DNA of 64,000 nt from Clostridium sp. (GTDB lineage: Bacteria; Bacillota; Clostridia; Clostridiales; Clostridiaceae), in contig NZ_JAGHFX010000090.1 of NCBI RefSeq assembly GCF_017888565.1, positions 1-64,000 of the forward strand, in the 5' to 3' direction. The notes beneath the pieces were generated by a model, which did not search any database, was not told where the DNA came from, and saw nothing but the letters and a program-made list of their open reading frames with translations. Positions within the stretch are counted from its first letter, which is position 1. Every line of letters starts with the position of its first letter. Shown piece after piece: positions 18,337-27,715 of the stretch. Both the position numbers and the translations under genes were made by a program.

Positions 18337-18786
18337 TCAATTATTTATATTTATTTTTTCTATTTGTACTTCCCCATTTATAATATTCATAATAGCCATA
18401 GTCAAAGGTAATGAAAATCTCTTTCTTCCACAACTTCCTGGATTAAGATATATAATATTCTCGCTTATATCTAAACTATATTTATGTGAATGCCCATATA
18501 TTATAATATCAATCTCTAGTAAATTAACATTTATGTTATTTTTATCATGGACAATATAGTTTCTTACCATCTATTTCTAATAGCTCTTCTTTATTTAATA
18601 TATCTTCAAAATTTTTATTATCATTATTGCCTTTCACAGCAACTGTTTTGCAATATTATTAAGTTTTAATAATATCTCCTTACTACAAATATCTCCTGCA
18701 TGTATTATTAGGTCACAGTTATATAAGTATCCTACTACCTCTTCTCGTAACAAATTATGTGTATCTGAAATAATTCCAATTTTCAT
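18337..18786 (-). pseudogene. Broken YfcE/MJ0936-like metallophosphoesterase
   Basis: Reading from ATG 18786, the frame gives MKIGIISDTHNLL, then HAGDIC, which are the first metal-binding blocks of the family. It runs into a stop near 18640. Shifting by one base near 18645-18650 restores TVAVKGNND, and a second shift near 18552-18562 restores IVHDKN, YGHSHKY and LNPGSCG to the stop at 18337. All family motifs are present in order, across three frames. This is a recent pseudogene, or the two single-base errors are sequencing faults. The intact product would be a phosphodiesterase of about 150 residues. Confidence 0.75.
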
Positions 18787-18900
18787 ATCTTACCAGCACC
18801 TTTTCTTATTTTTAATGATACTATATAATTAAACATAACTATAATTTTAATGGAGGATTTTATATTGCTAAAAAAATTTAATATTAAAGGAGTTGCTAAT

Positions 18901-19314
18901 ATGTGGGTTATTTATGCATTACTATCAGCTTTATTTGCCGCGCTTACATCTATTTTAGCTAAAATAGGAATAGAAAACATAAATTCAAATTTAGCTACTG
19001 CAATACGTACAGTTGTAGTCTTAGTTATGGCTTGGGGAATAGTTTTTATAAACGGTAGCTTAAATCAAATTAATAACATAAGCCAAAAAAGCTGGATTTT
19101 TTTAGTTTTATCAGGTATAGCCACAGGTCTATCATGGCTATTCTACTATAAAGCTCTTCAAATTGGAGAAGCTTCAAAAGTAGTTCCAATAGATAAATTC
19201 AGTGTTGTAATAACCATGATCTTAGCTTTTGTAATTTTAAAAGAAGCCCTTACAGTTAAAACAGTTGTAGGAGGAATATTCATTACAATTGGAACTTTTA
19301 TAATGATCTTGTAA
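18901..19314 (+). CDS. EamA-family small transporter
   Basis: A 137-residue membrane protein consisting of one EamA (DMT superfamily) unit with five membrane segments: about 2-20, 33-50, 65-84, 95-112 and 118-136. Blocks typical of the family are SWLFYYKALQIGEASKVVPID and LKEALT. Longer members have two such units, so this one should work as a dimer. The frame opens earlier at 18850, but AAAGGAG lies eight bases before ATG 18901. The substrate is unknown. Confidence 0.85.
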   Translation: MWVIYALLSALFAALTSILAKIGIENINSNLATAIRTVVVLVMAWGIVFINGSLNQINNISQKSWIFLVLSGIATGLSWLFYYKALQIGEASKVVPIDKFSVVITMILAFVILKEALTVKTVVGGIFITIGTFIMIL

Positions 19315-19406
19315 AAATTAATAAGAAATATTATCCGAAAACTAAATATAGCTAAATCTATTTAAAAATCTAAAGCTAATCTTCAAAAATTTCAAATATT
19401 AATTTT

Positions 19407-19432
19407 AAAAACTCAGCTTTGGCTGAGTTTTC
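19407..19432 (+). terminator. Intrinsic terminator of the EamA gene
   Basis: A 9-10 bp stem AAACTCAGC/GCTGAGTTT (19409-19417 with 19422-19430) with a TTTG loop and a T-rich tail. Confidence 0.8.
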
Positions 19433-19434
19433 TC

Positions 19435-19612
19435 ATTAACTTTTCACTATTTCATTTTTTAATTACTAATTGTACTTATCCATTTTTAATTATCAATTGC
19501 ATCTCGTCCTTCTATATTCTTTATATAAAAAGTCCTTTGCCTTGGGCAATAATCAACCATAGTTTGTTTTTTTATTGATAAACTATGTTTAAATATATTT
19601 CACATAGTATTA
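19435..19612. other. Intergenic remainder with repeat fragments
   Basis: Starts with TTTTCACTATTTCATTTTTT, related to the intergenic repeats at 2535 and 8521. It also holds an inverted pair CATAGTTT/AAACTATG (about 19557-19586) with a T-run in the loop. No gene was found. Confidence 0.4.
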
Positions 19613-19615
19613 ATA

Positions 19616-19834
19616 CTACTTATAATTTTCAACTACATCTTTTATAATATCTTTAATTTCACTTACTGATAAATCTAATGTTTCAATTCCACCAATATCA
19701 CATTGTGACGTAGTTTTTATACTGTTGAATATCCTTGCATATAATTGCTTTTTGTTATCAAATTTCTCATTATCTTGTAATATATAGCTATAAACTAACT
19801 TAGTTTCTTTTTCTATATAATCTCTATCATCCAT
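19616..19834 (-). CDS. Small hypothetical protein downstream of a kinase gene
   Basis: A 72-residue acidic protein without membrane segment or known motif. It starts MDDRDYIEKETKLVYSY. It lies 31 bases downstream of the histidine kinase gene in the same orientation, so it is probably the third gene of that operon. The gap contains a plausible ribosome binding site (AGGAGAAAAG) close to the ATG. Function is unknown. A role tied to the two-component system is only positional inference. Confidence 0.55.
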   Translation of the reverse strand: MDDRDYIEKETKLVYSYILQDNEKFDNKKQLYARIFNSIKTTSQCDIGGIETLDLSVSEIKDIIKDVVENYK

Positions 19835-19865
19835 AATATCTTTTCTCCTATTTTAATTATAAATT

Positions 19866-21074
19866 TTACTTTTCACTATTTAGCTCTATTGTAAATGTAG
19901 TATCTTTACCAAGATTACTTTCAGCATATATTTTTCCATTATGTCTTTCAACTATAGATTTAGCTATTGATAATCCTAATCCATATCCACCGGTTTCTCT
20001 TGCTCTTGAAGTATCTACTCTATAAAATCTTTCAAATACTTTATTTAAATCTTCTTTTTTTATACCTTCACCTGTATTTCTAACTTTTAGTCTTATTTTA
20101 TTTTTATCTAAATTTAGATCCACATATATTTTCCCATCTTTATTAGTGTACTTTATTGCATTGTCCAATAATATTATGCATACTTTTTTTATGCTTTCTT
20201 TATCTCCTTTTAAAAGCACATCATTTAAAATATTGGTTTCTAGTTCAATTTTATTTTCAAATATAACTGCTTCAAATGTTAATAATATATTATTTAACAA
20301 TTTACTTAAATCAAATGTTGAAAATTCTATAAGCTCTTTACCTGTATCAAGTTTAGCTAAAGATAGCATTTCATCTATTAATTTTGTCATTCTTTCTGTT
20401 TGATTATTTATATAATTTATCCATTTAATTTGATTACTTACAGTATCGTCTTTATTAGATAAAACTACAGATGTATTCGTTCTTATAATTGCAAGAGGTG
20501 TTTTAAGCTCATGTGAAGCATCTGCAATAAATTGTTTTTGCTTTTCAAAGCTATCTTTTATAGGTTTTATAGTTCTATTAGTTAAATAAATACTTATAAA
20601 AAATAGTCCTACCAAGCTTATACTCCCAATAGTTAAATATGAACTTAAAAGACTTGATAAAGCATTTATTTGAGGTTCCCTACTCATAAGTACTATCTTC
20701 ATACCTTTATTGGTAGCTTCTTTCATATATACATAACTATTTCCATCTAGTTTTACTTTATCAAACTTTTTATCACTTTTTATTATTTTATATACAGTAT
20801 CTTCTAATATCTCATTATCAACTTCCATAAAGGTTAATACATTTGCTATATTATTATCAGTATCTAAATCAATAATTATGCTACCCGCCATCATTGGAGA
20901 ATCTGGTCCTGCTCCCTTACGAGGAGTAAACATAGCACCTTTTAATTGATGCTCTAAATCTCTATTCATATTAATAGCAGTATTAATATATATCGTCCCA
21001 AAAATCAATATAAATACTAAGGTTAATAGTGACATATTTATTAATATAAATTTTTTCTTTAATTTGTCAAACAA
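19866..21074 (-). CDS. Sensor histidine kinase
   Basis: A 402-residue membrane kinase. Membrane segments at about 9-29 and 143-166 flank a ~115-residue extracytoplasmic sensor domain of unknown ligand. The H box ASHELKTPLA places the phospho-acceptor at H188. N box (ILLDNAIKYTNKDG), G1 (RNTGEGI), F box (FERFYRVD) and G2 (GYGLGLSIAK) are all intact. It starts two bases after the stop of the cognate regulator gene. Confidence 0.92.
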   Translation of the reverse strand: MFDKLKKKFILINMSLLTLVFILIFGTIYINTAINMNRDLEHQLKGAMFTPRKGAGPDSPMMAGSIIIDLDTDNNIANVLTFMEVDNEILEDTVYKIIKSDKKFDKVKLDGNSYVYMKEATNKGMKIVLMSREPQINALSSLLSSYLTIGSISLVGLFFISIYLTNRTIKPIKDSFEKQKQFIADASHELKTPLAIIRTNTSVVLSNKDDTVSNQIKWINYINNQTERMTKLIDEMLSLAKLDTGKELIEFSTFDLSKLLNNILLTFEAVIFENKIELETNILNDVLLKGDKESIKKVCIILLDNAIKYTNKDGKIYVDLNLDKNKIRLKVRNTGEGIKKEDLNKVFERFYRVDTSRARETGGYGLGLSIAKSIVERHNGKIYAESNLGKDTTFTIELNSEK

Positions 21075-21076
21075 CT

Positions 21077-21748
21077 CTACTCCTCCATCCTGTATCCTAC
21101 TCCCCTTATAGTTACAATACTTACATTTGATTTTAAATAAGATAATTTTTTTCTTATAAATGAAATATATACCTCTATATTGTTATATTCAACATCTGAG
21201 TCAAAGCCCCAGAGTTTTGTTATTATATCATCTTTACTAACAACACATTTAGGCCTTTCCATAAAATATTTAATTATCTCGAATTCTTTTAAAGTTAATC
21301 TTATACTTTCATTATTTACATCTAAATCATAAGTATCTAAATTTAAACTTATATCTCCATATGTTAATATATTGTCATTTACAACAGCCCCTTTTCTTCT
21401 AGTTATAGATCTTAAGCGAGCTAGTAACTCTTCTGTAGCAAAAGGTTTTGTTAAATAATCATCTGCACCTAAATCCAGGCCTAAAACTCTATCCTCAATT
21501 TGACTTTTAGCTGTAAGCATAATAACTGGTGTAGAAATTCCTGATTTTCTTAACTGCTTTAATAAGCTTAACCCATTTAATTTTGGTAGCATAATGTCTA
21601 AAACTATGACATCATATATTCCTGTTAAAGCATAATCTAAACCATCTTCTCCATCATAAACTGAATCAACTGAGTACTTATTATTTGTTAGTATTTGAAA
21701 CAAGGCTTCTGAAAGTTCTCTTTCATCCTCCACTAGTAACAACTTCAT
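21077..21748 (-). CDS. OmpR-family response regulator
   Basis: A 223-residue regulator with acidic pair E7/D8, phospho-acceptor D51 (IVLDIMLPKLNG), the conserved Thr (MLTAK) and Lys (LTKPF), and a C-terminal winged helix ending VTIRGVGYRMEE. First gene of a regulator-kinase-small protein operon. A 23-bp-spaced direct repeat about 110-150 bases upstream may be its own binding region. Confidence 0.93.
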   Translation of the reverse strand: MKLLLVEDERELSEALFQILTNNKYSVDSVYDGEDGLDYALTGIYDVIVLDIMLPKLNGLSLLKQLRKSGISTPVIMLTAKSQIEDRVLGLDLGADDYLTKPFATEELLARLRSITRRKGAVVNDNILTYGDISLNLDTYDLDVNNESIRLTLKEFEIIKYFMERPKCVVSKDDIITKLWGFDSDVEYNNIEVYISFIRKKLSYLKSNVSIVTIRGVGYRMEE

Positions 21749-21857
21749 ATTATTAACCCCCTTATTTGTATTAAAATTTAAATTCCATCTATTTTTAAAT
21801 TCTTAAAAGTTCTCTTTTTCCTAAATTCATTCCTATTTTTTATTCTTTACTTGTATT

Positions 21858-21900
21858 ATTGTCAATTCCAATAAAATGATATTGTCAATCCCAATAAAAT
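21858..21900. promoter_or_regulatory. Direct repeat upstream of a response regulator gene
   Basis: Two 20-base copies, 21858-21877 and 21881-21900, differ at one position. Each contains TTGACA on the minus strand. They lie 110-152 bases upstream of the regulator start. Either an operator pair or a duplicated -35 region. The rest of 21749-22160 shows no gene. Confidence 0.45.
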
Positions 21901-22159
21901 TTTATCATAGAAACCTTAAAATTAAATTAAATTCCAAATTAAATTAATTTCTACTTAGCAATATTTTTCATTATTTCTAGACCCAACGAAAATATTACAT
22001 ATTATCACATTTTACTTCTAAGTAAATATATTATTATCATGGTTATTTATAGGAGATTACTACGATAATAACACCTTAAATAAAATATTTAGATATAAAG
22101 ATGCATTTAATCATTTTACTTCAATTAATCCCTCTTATAGCCCTTGGTGAATAATAGTG

Positions 22160-22226
22160 AATAATAAAAGCCTAATTAGTTTTAAAACATCCTTATCAAA
22201 GAGTATTTTAAAGTAATTAGGCTTTT
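22160..22226 (-). terminator. Intrinsic terminator of the ABC importer operon
   Basis: A 13-bp perfect stem (22214-22226 with 22166-22178) closes a longer imperfectly paired arm. A T-rich tail follows on the minus strand. It starts two bases past the permease stop. Confidence 0.75.
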
Positions 22227-22227
22227 G

Positions 22228-22974
22228 TTAATTCCATGGACATATTTTCTTTTCTAATAAATCTATAATTTTAAATATAATAAGAGACATTATACTAAGA
22301 GCTAATACTCCAGCAAACATTCCTTTATAATCTACCATTGACCATGAATTCATTATATAATATCCTATTCCATATTTAGTTGCATAATTTTCACTAAAAA
22401 ATAAAGCTGAAATTGCTATCCCTATACTTACTCTTAAAGCCGAAAATATTTTGGGTGCTATTGAAGGCATTACTACTTTTAATATAGTATCCACTTTACT
22501 AAATTTCATAACTTTTGCAGATATTAACACATCTTTGTCAATTTCCTTAACTGCATCTCTTGTAACAATTAAAATTTGAAAAATAATTATAGTTACCATG
22601 AGTATTATTTTAGATTTATCTCCTATTCCAAACATAACCATAAATATAGGTAAGAAAGCTATTTTAGGTATAGGATATAATAAATATACTACTGGTGATA
22701 TTATTTTATCTATTAAATTACTAAGTCCAAGAGCAATTCCAACTGGAATACCTATAATTAAAGATATTGCTATTGCTCCTAATATCCTATACATACTATA
22801 TAGAATATGATATATAAAATCATTTTGTAATAATCTTATTAACTCATATATAGTAGTTTTAGGGGATGGTACCATATTAGAACCTATTAATATACTTAGT
22901 AAATACCATAAAGCAACTACAATTATTACTCCATAAAGTCCTTTTATCATTTTTAATAGTAGCTCTTTAATCAT
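22228..22974 (-). CDS. ABC importer permease (SsuC/TauC type)
   Basis: A 248-residue permease with about six membrane segments and the EAA-like loop (SAKVMKFSKVDTILKVVMPSIAPKIFSALRV) that docks to the ATPase. It belongs to the nitrate/sulfonate/taurine/thiamine-precursor group. It is the last gene of a three-gene operon and overlaps the ATPase gene by 8 bases. It has the usual family length. Confidence 0.88.
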   Translation of the reverse strand: MIKELLLKMIKGLYGVIIVVALWYLLSILIGSNMVPSPKTTIYELIRLLQNDFIYHILYSMYRILGAIAISLIIGIPVGIALGLSNLIDKIISPVVYLLYPIPKIAFLPIFMVMFGIGDKSKIILMVTIIIFQILIVTRDAVKEIDKDVLISAKVMKFSKVDTILKVVMPSIAPKIFSALRVSIGIAISALFFSENYATKYGIGYYIMNSWSMVDYKGMFAGVLALSIMSLIIFKIIDLLEKKICPWN

Positions 22975-23665
22975 ATAGTTTACCTCTTACCTCATTACAT
23001 ATTTCTATATACTCTTGCTTTCTTCTTATATCTTTATCACCAAAATATCTATTATTAATTATGCTATGTATTTTACCTTCTTTCATAACAACTATATACT
23101 CACCTAAAAAAACAGCTTCTTCAATACTATGTGTAACTAAAATCATAGTATTATTTCTTTTATCTTTTATATCTAAAAGTAAATCCTGAATTTTTTCCTT
23201 ATTTATTGAATCTAGTGCAGAAGTAGCTTCATCCAATAGTAGTGTTTCTGGATTGCTTATTATTGTTCTTGCTATAGCTACCCTTTGCTTTTGACCTCCG
23301 CTTAGCTCCTTTGGATATTTATACTTCAAAGCTACTAAATCTAATTCTTTTAATACATCGTTAACTAATTTTTCTTTTTCTTTTTTTGCAAATTTATATT
23401 TATTTAATCCAAGCTCTATATTTTTATATACTGTAAACCAATTAAATAACCCTAAATTTTGTAGTATTAAAGAGGTTTCTCCTTCTATTTCTAATTTCCC
23501 TTCATAATTAGAAATAAGCCCTGCTATAGTATATAGCAGGGTTGTTTTTCCACATCCCGATTTACCTATAATTGCATAAGTTTTTCCTTTTTCTATAGAT
23601 AAACTTAAATTATCTATAGCCTTTTCATTCTTATACTTTACAGTTAAATCACTCATTTTTATCAT
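22967..23665 (-). CDS. ABC importer ATPase (SsuB/TauB type)
   Basis: A 232-residue ATPase with Walker A GKSGCGKTT near residue 33, signature LSGGQKQRVAIA, Walker B LLLDEATSALD and H-loop VTHSIEEA. The last feature is common in nitrate/taurine/sulfonate importers. It starts one base after the stop of the binding-protein gene and overlaps the permease gene. Confidence 0.92.
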   Translation of the reverse strand: MIKMSDLTVKYKNEKAIDNLSLSIEKGKTYAIIGKSGCGKTTLLYTIAGLISNYEGKLEIEGETSLILQNLGLFNWFTVYKNIELGLNKYKFAKKEKEKLVNDVLKELDLVALKYKYPKELSGGQKQRVAIARTIISNPETLLLDEATSALDSINKEKIQDLLLDIKDKRNNTMILVTHSIEEAVFLGEYIVVMKEGKIHSIINNRYFGDKDIRRKQEYIEICNEVRGKLYD

Positions 23666-23666
23666 A

Positions 23667-24596
23667 CTACTTTACAAATTTTCCTTCTAATAAATCAGCT
23701 GGCTTTACTGATAAATCTTTATTTAAAGTTTTTTCAGTCCAGTCTATTATACTTTGTAAATACTCATCACTTGGAAGGGCTGCTTTTTTATATGTAGGTA
23801 ATACCATAATATCTTTTACAGCAGGATTTGTATTTGGTATTTTTTCAATTAATATATCTTTTGCGATTTCAGGATTTTTGTTTATTTCTTCTACAGCTTT
23901 ATTATATGCTTCATGGAAAGCCTTAATTGTATTTGGCTTTTCAGATATAGATTTTCCAGTGAAAACTAAACAATCTGGTGAAAACTCATCATCCATCCCA
24001 TAAATATTTTTCTTTAATCCTTGTAATTCTCCATTTGAAGCTACTGGCTCTGGGAATAAACTCATATCAACTTCACCACTTTTTAAAGCTGCAAGTCTTG
24101 CTGGTATTTCATTAATAAATACCTTTTCTACATTATATTTATCTCCAAGCCACTTATCTATTAAGTAATTAGAAACACTTACTTCCATCATACCTACTTT
24201 TATGTCTTTTTTATCCGTTGCTCCTTCAGTAGCTAATACAGGAAACATCCCGTCTGTCATTGTTGTTGCTTTTATATCAAATCCACCATCTACATTAGTA
24301 GCAACAGCTATAAAGTCAGTCATTGCCCCATCTATAGCATTACTTTGAAGAGCACTTTGCCTATTTTGAGCATTATTATAAATTTCTATTTCTACATCTA
24401 TACCTGCATCTTTAAAATATCCATTTTTTTCTGCAATAAGTATTGGTGCTGTATCAACGGCAGGCATTAAACCAATTTTTAATGTTGTATCTTCTACAGA
24501 AGCTTCTTCATTTTTTTCATTCGATCCACATCCAATTAAAATAACTGAGAACATTGATATCAAAATAAGTGATAACAATTTTTTAAAATTTCTCAT
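23667..24596 (-). CDS. Solute-binding lipoprotein (NMT1/SsuA type)
   Basis: A 309-residue lipoprotein. The signal peptide ends in LIGC (lipobox, lipid-attached Cys near residue 23). The mature part starts the typical NMT1-like fold: LKIGLMPAVDTAPILIAEKN, then FKDAGIDVEIE. It captures a small solute and delivers it to the adjacent permease. Candidate ligands are sulfonates, nitrate or a thiamine-pyrimidine precursor. I looked for a thiamine, SAM or other riboswitch upstream and saw none, so the substrate stays open. It is the first gene of the operon and has a clear promoter. Confidence 0.87.
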   Translation of the reverse strand: MRNFKKLLSLILISMFSVILIGCGSNEKNEEASVEDTTLKIGLMPAVDTAPILIAEKNGYFKDAGIDVEIEIYNNAQNRQSALQSNAIDGAMTDFIAVATNVDGGFDIKATTMTDGMFPVLATEGATDKKDIKVGMMEVSVSNYLIDKWLGDKYNVEKVFINEIPARLAALKSGEVDMSLFPEPVASNGELQGLKKNIYGMDDEFSPDCLVFTGKSISEKPNTIKAFHEAYNKAVEEINKNPEIAKDILIEKIPNTNPAVKDIMVLPTYKKAALPSDEYLQSIIDWTEKTLNKDLSVKPADLLEGKFVK

Positions 24597-24631
24597 TTGT
24601 TAATCCTCCTACAATCTTTTAATCCATATTT

Positions 24632-24660
24632 ATTATAGTTAAACGGACAAACTATTTCAA
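24632..24660 (-). promoter_or_regulatory. Sigma-A promoter of the ABC importer operon
   Basis: Minus-strand TTGAAA (24660-24655) and a consensus TATAAT (24637-24632) with exactly 17 bases between. It lies about 35 bases before the binding-protein start. The leader is too short to hold a riboswitch. Confidence 0.75.
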
Positions 24661-24683
24661 TATCTTTAGGAACATTCTTCTAA

Positions 24684-24727
24684 AATTATAAAAAATCACT
24701 AATATCATATAGACATTAGTGATTTTT
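24684..24727 (-). terminator. Intrinsic terminator of the kinase gene at 24732
   Basis: AAAAATCACTAATATC-type stem closing with GACATTAGTGATTTTT, and a T-run on the minus strand directly after the kinase stop codon. Confidence 0.8.
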
Positions 24728-24731
24728 TTAA

Positions 24732-26906
24732 CTACTTCTTAAATTTTAATATTACTTTAAATAAATCTCCATCTATTTCTATATCTAATGTTCCACCTTG
24801 TAATTCAACAAAACTCTTAGCTATTGCTAAGCCAAGTCCCGACCCTTCTGTATTTCTAGACTTATCTCCTCTTGCAAATCTTTCTACTATTTCTTCAGCC
24901 GTAAAATCTATTTCATTTGAAGACATATTTTTTAATGTTACATAAACTTCATCATTTCCATCTATTATATCTATAAATACTCTTGAGTTTGGCATTGAGT
25001 ATTTTACTATATTAATTAGTAAATTTTCAAATACTCTAAAGGTCTTTTGACTATCTAAAGGAACTATAACTTTATTTTCTGGGAAGTTCCACTTGAACTT
25101 TAATGATGATTCTTCAATTTTATCACTTAATTCAAATTGTGTTTGTTTCATAAGTGAAACTATATCTACATTAACTACATTTAACTGAACATTTTTACTT
25201 GTTGCCTTACTTACTTCGAATAAATCCTCTATCAAGTTCTTAAGCCTTTGAGATTTTCTATCCAATGTATCTAAATATAACTTTCTATTTTCTTCACTTA
25301 TATTTTCATCTTTTAATAAATCTATATAAGTAATTATTGATGTTAAAGGTGTTTTTAAATCATGAGAAACATTAGAAATAAGCTCTGTTTTCATCCTTTG
25401 ACTTTTTACCTCTTCATTAACTGCATTTTTAAATCCTTTTTGTATTTTTTGAAGTTCATCTTTTAATGGCTCGAAAACTCCAAGTTCTTCTTCTATAGTA
25501 ACATCTAAATTACCTTCTGCAATTTTATTGGTAGCTTCTAATAATATTTGATACTTATTCCTTATATCATTAAAATACTTTCTTAAAATAAAATATAAAA
25601 ATATTGTATATATTATAGCTGCACCTACTCCAAAAAACCATATGATACTCATAAAAGCAAGAGCTATAAAGTTAACTGCTAATATCTTTATTATTATTTT
25701 ATTAGATTTATCATTTAAATCTATATTTGTAACTTCATCATATATTTTTGTCCATATTCTTTTTATTAGCCTAAATATTTTATATATTATTGTATTTTCT
25801 TTTATATAGCTTTTTAACCCTTTATTAAATATATATTTAATTAACACTACTGCTGTAAAAGCTGTTATTAATAGTACAAACCAATAAGCAATATTACCTA
25901 TCATTAATATTGAATTTGTAAACTCAAATGGTATTCCAACTCTTACTAGAGATTCCTTAACCCATTCATTATTTACAGTCCAATATGATATATTAGGTGA
26001 TAATGCAACTAAAGTTGTTACTAACGTAATTATAATTGCATTTATCTCAAAAGGAATCTTGATAATTCTTTTAACTCCTATAATATCTTTTGATTTTCTA
26101 AATGGAATAATTAATGATATAAATATTATAGCTATATAAGCTATTAATATATAGACTAGTATTATATCTCCATATGCATAGCTATCTGCCCTATCAATAT
26201 AATTGCTTATTCTATCAACATATTTAAGATCATTTGGTACTCCATAAACAATAGTTATATTTTTAGGATTTGATAAAACAAAATTACTATCTCCATTAAT
26301 TAAATTTCTCCACTGAAAATCTAAGAATGTACCTATTACATCTTCATTTGCACCTTTTAATTTATTTACGCTAATTTCTCCATACTCATTATAATCAATA
26401 ACCATATAATAAGCATAATAATTATCTAAATCATTTAAAACTTCTTTATTACCTTCATTTAAAATTAAATCACTTAATTTTTTTTCTGAATTTGAAGATG
26501 AAGTATTAGTTTTTTTATCAACTATATAATAATCTAAATTCTTTAATTCTCTTTTTAATACTTTATTCCAAATTCCTATTTCATAATTAATATTTCTCTT
26601 TATATAACCATAATCATCTATATTGTCTCCATTATAACCTCTATAATCTTTAAAAAATATCTCATCAGCAGAAATATCTTTATTTTGCTCCTTTTCTAAT
26701 AAATCTTTATACAATACAAAACTTCCTTTATATAGATCCATCTGAAAATTATAATCTTCAAAATATGGAGGCTTTTCTTTTTCATTTGCAAGTTTTGCTA
26801 TTCTAGGGTAAGATGCTACTAAACCTATTGATGTCATAATCACTAATATATATACTATTACACTAAAAAAATAATTATTTTTACTGCTTTTCAATTTTAT
26901 ATCCAA
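24732..26906 (-). CDS. Large multi-pass sensor histidine kinase
   Basis: A 724-residue kinase. One membrane segment at about 13-31 is followed by a ~215-residue extracytoplasmic domain, then about five more segments between 247 and 443 in two groups. A HAMP-like linker (ATNKIAEGNLDVTI, about 458-471) leads to the H box NVSHDLKTPLT with H515. The ATP-binding domain ends with GSGLGLAIAK. It overlaps the regulator gene by 26 bases. The domain order differs from simple two-segment kinases. Nearby lipid genes and shared promoter boxes suggest it senses membrane or envelope state. Confidence 0.9.
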   Translation of the reverse strand: MDIKLKSSKNNYFFSVIVYILVIMTSIGLVASYPRIAKLANEKEKPPYFEDYNFQMDLYKGSFVLYKDLLEKEQNKDISADEIFFKDYRGYNGDNIDDYGYIKRNINYEIGIWNKVLKRELKNLDYYIVDKKTNTSSSNSEKKLSDLILNEGNKEVLNDLDNYYAYYMVIDYNEYGEISVNKLKGANEDVIGTFLDFQWRNLINGDSNFVLSNPKNITIVYGVPNDLKYVDRISNYIDRADSYAYGDIILVYILIAYIAIIFISLIIPFRKSKDIIGVKRIIKIPFEINAIIITLVTTLVALSPNISYWTVNNEWVKESLVRVGIPFEFTNSILMIGNIAYWFVLLITAFTAVVLIKYIFNKGLKSYIKENTIIYKIFRLIKRIWTKIYDEVTNIDLNDKSNKIIIKILAVNFIALAFMSIIWFFGVGAAIIYTIFLYFILRKYFNDIRNKYQILLEATNKIAEGNLDVTIEEELGVFEPLKDELQKIQKGFKNAVNEEVKSQRMKTELISNVSHDLKTPLTSIITYIDLLKDENISEENRKLYLDTLDRKSQRLKNLIEDLFEVSKATSKNVQLNVVNVDIVSLMKQTQFELSDKIEESSLKFKWNFPENKVIVPLDSQKTFRVFENLLINIVKYSMPNSRVFIDIIDGNDEVYVTLKNMSSNEIDFTAEEIVERFARGDKSRNTEGSGLGLAIAKSFVELQGGTLDIEIDGDLFKVILKFKK

Positions 26907-27585
26907 CTCCCCACACCACCTTTAAATATTTCGGATTTTTAGGATTAATTTCAATTTTTTCTCTTATATTTCTTACATGAACCATTATTGTATCAGTATT
27001 AATTGCTTGCTCGTTCCATACTCTTTCATATATTTCTTCCGGAGAAAATACTCTTCCTGGATTTTGCATAAGCAAATGAAGTATTTTAAATTCAATTGGA
27101 GTTATTTTTACTAGATTCCCATCAACAGTTAATTCAACTGTATCAACATTTAATTCAAGTCCTCCAATTACAAAGCTATTAGATTTTTCTTTTTCTACAC
27201 CTACTAAACTTAGATATTTTGAATATCTTCTTAACTGAGAATTTACCCTAGCTAGTAATTCTAAAGGCGTAAAAGGCTTAGTAACATAATCGTCTGCACC
27301 TATATTTAATCCCATTATTTTATCAACTTCTTCAGATTTTGCTGAAAGCATAATAACTGGAAAATCATATTTTTCTCTAAGCTTCATTGTCATAGCTATT
27401 CCATCCATTTTTGGCATCATTATATCAACTATAGCTAAATGAATTTCTTCTTTATTTATAATTTCTAAACCATCTACACCATTATATCCTTTAAACACAT
27501 TATACCCTTGATTTTTTAAGTATATTTCTATAGCATCTGCTATTTCCTTTTCATCTTCTACAACTAAAACATTATATGCCTTCAT
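26881..27585 (-). CDS. OmpR-family response regulator (lipid-cluster neighbour)
   Basis: A 234-residue regulator with phospho-acceptor D54 (AIVDIMMPKMDG), conserved Ser/Thr (MLSAKS) and Lys (VTKPFTPLELL), and a winged helix ending LKVVWGVGYKIEK, a VanR/WalR-like type. The ATG follows a GAGGGAG site. A direct-repeat box (27699-27715) lies about 115 bases upstream, and related boxes occur before the DedA and TVP38 genes, so it probably controls itself and the lipid cluster. Confidence 0.92.
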   Translation of the reverse strand: MKAYNVLVVEDEKEIADAIEIYLKNQGYNVFKGYNGVDGLEIINKEEIHLAIVDIMMPKMDGIAMTMKLREKYDFPVIMLSAKSEEVDKIMGLNIGADDYVTKPFTPLELLARVNSQLRRYSKYLSLVGVEKEKSNSFVIGGLELNVDTVELTVDGNLVKITPIEFKILHLLMQNPGRVFSPEEIYERVWNEQAINTDTIMVHVRNIREKIEINPKNPKYLKVVWGVGYKIEKQ

Positions 27586-27653
27586 AATTTAACTCCCTCT
27601 TTTTCTGTAATAATATAAATATTATACAATAAAAACCTTAAATTAATCTCATT

Positions 27654-27695
27654 AACTAAAGTATATCTTCTAATCCTAAAGATATACTTTAGTTA
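27654..27695. terminator. Strong hairpin between lipid cluster and two-component genes
   Basis: A ~16-bp near-perfect stem (27654-27669 with 27678-27694, built on AACTAAAGTATATC). It sits just past the LPLAT-like gene. T-runs are weak, so it may be a terminator with poor tail or part of the regulator promoter region. Confidence 0.5.
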
Positions 27696-27698
27696 ATT

Positions 27699-27715
27699 CT
27701 AAAGATTTTCTAAAG
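27699..27715 (-). promoter_or_regulatory. Direct-repeat box TTTAGA-n5-TTTAGA (site 1)
   Basis: Minus-strand CTTTAG repeated with an 11-base period, the spacing expected of OmpR/PhoB-type regulators. It overlaps the stop codon of the LPLAT-like gene and lies about 115 bases before the regulator gene start at 27585. Compare 30152-30167 and 31409-31425. Confidence 0.5.

Noticed and set aside
19557-19586. Inverted pair CATAGTTT/AAACTATG as terminator
   Set aside because: The T-run lies in the loop and not after the stem on either strand, so it does not qualify as an intrinsic terminator.
24597-24690. Possible thiamine or SAM riboswitch before the NMT1-type importer
   Set aside because: A consensus promoter lies only about 35 bases before the start codon, leaving no room for an aptamer, and no riboswitch landmarks are present.
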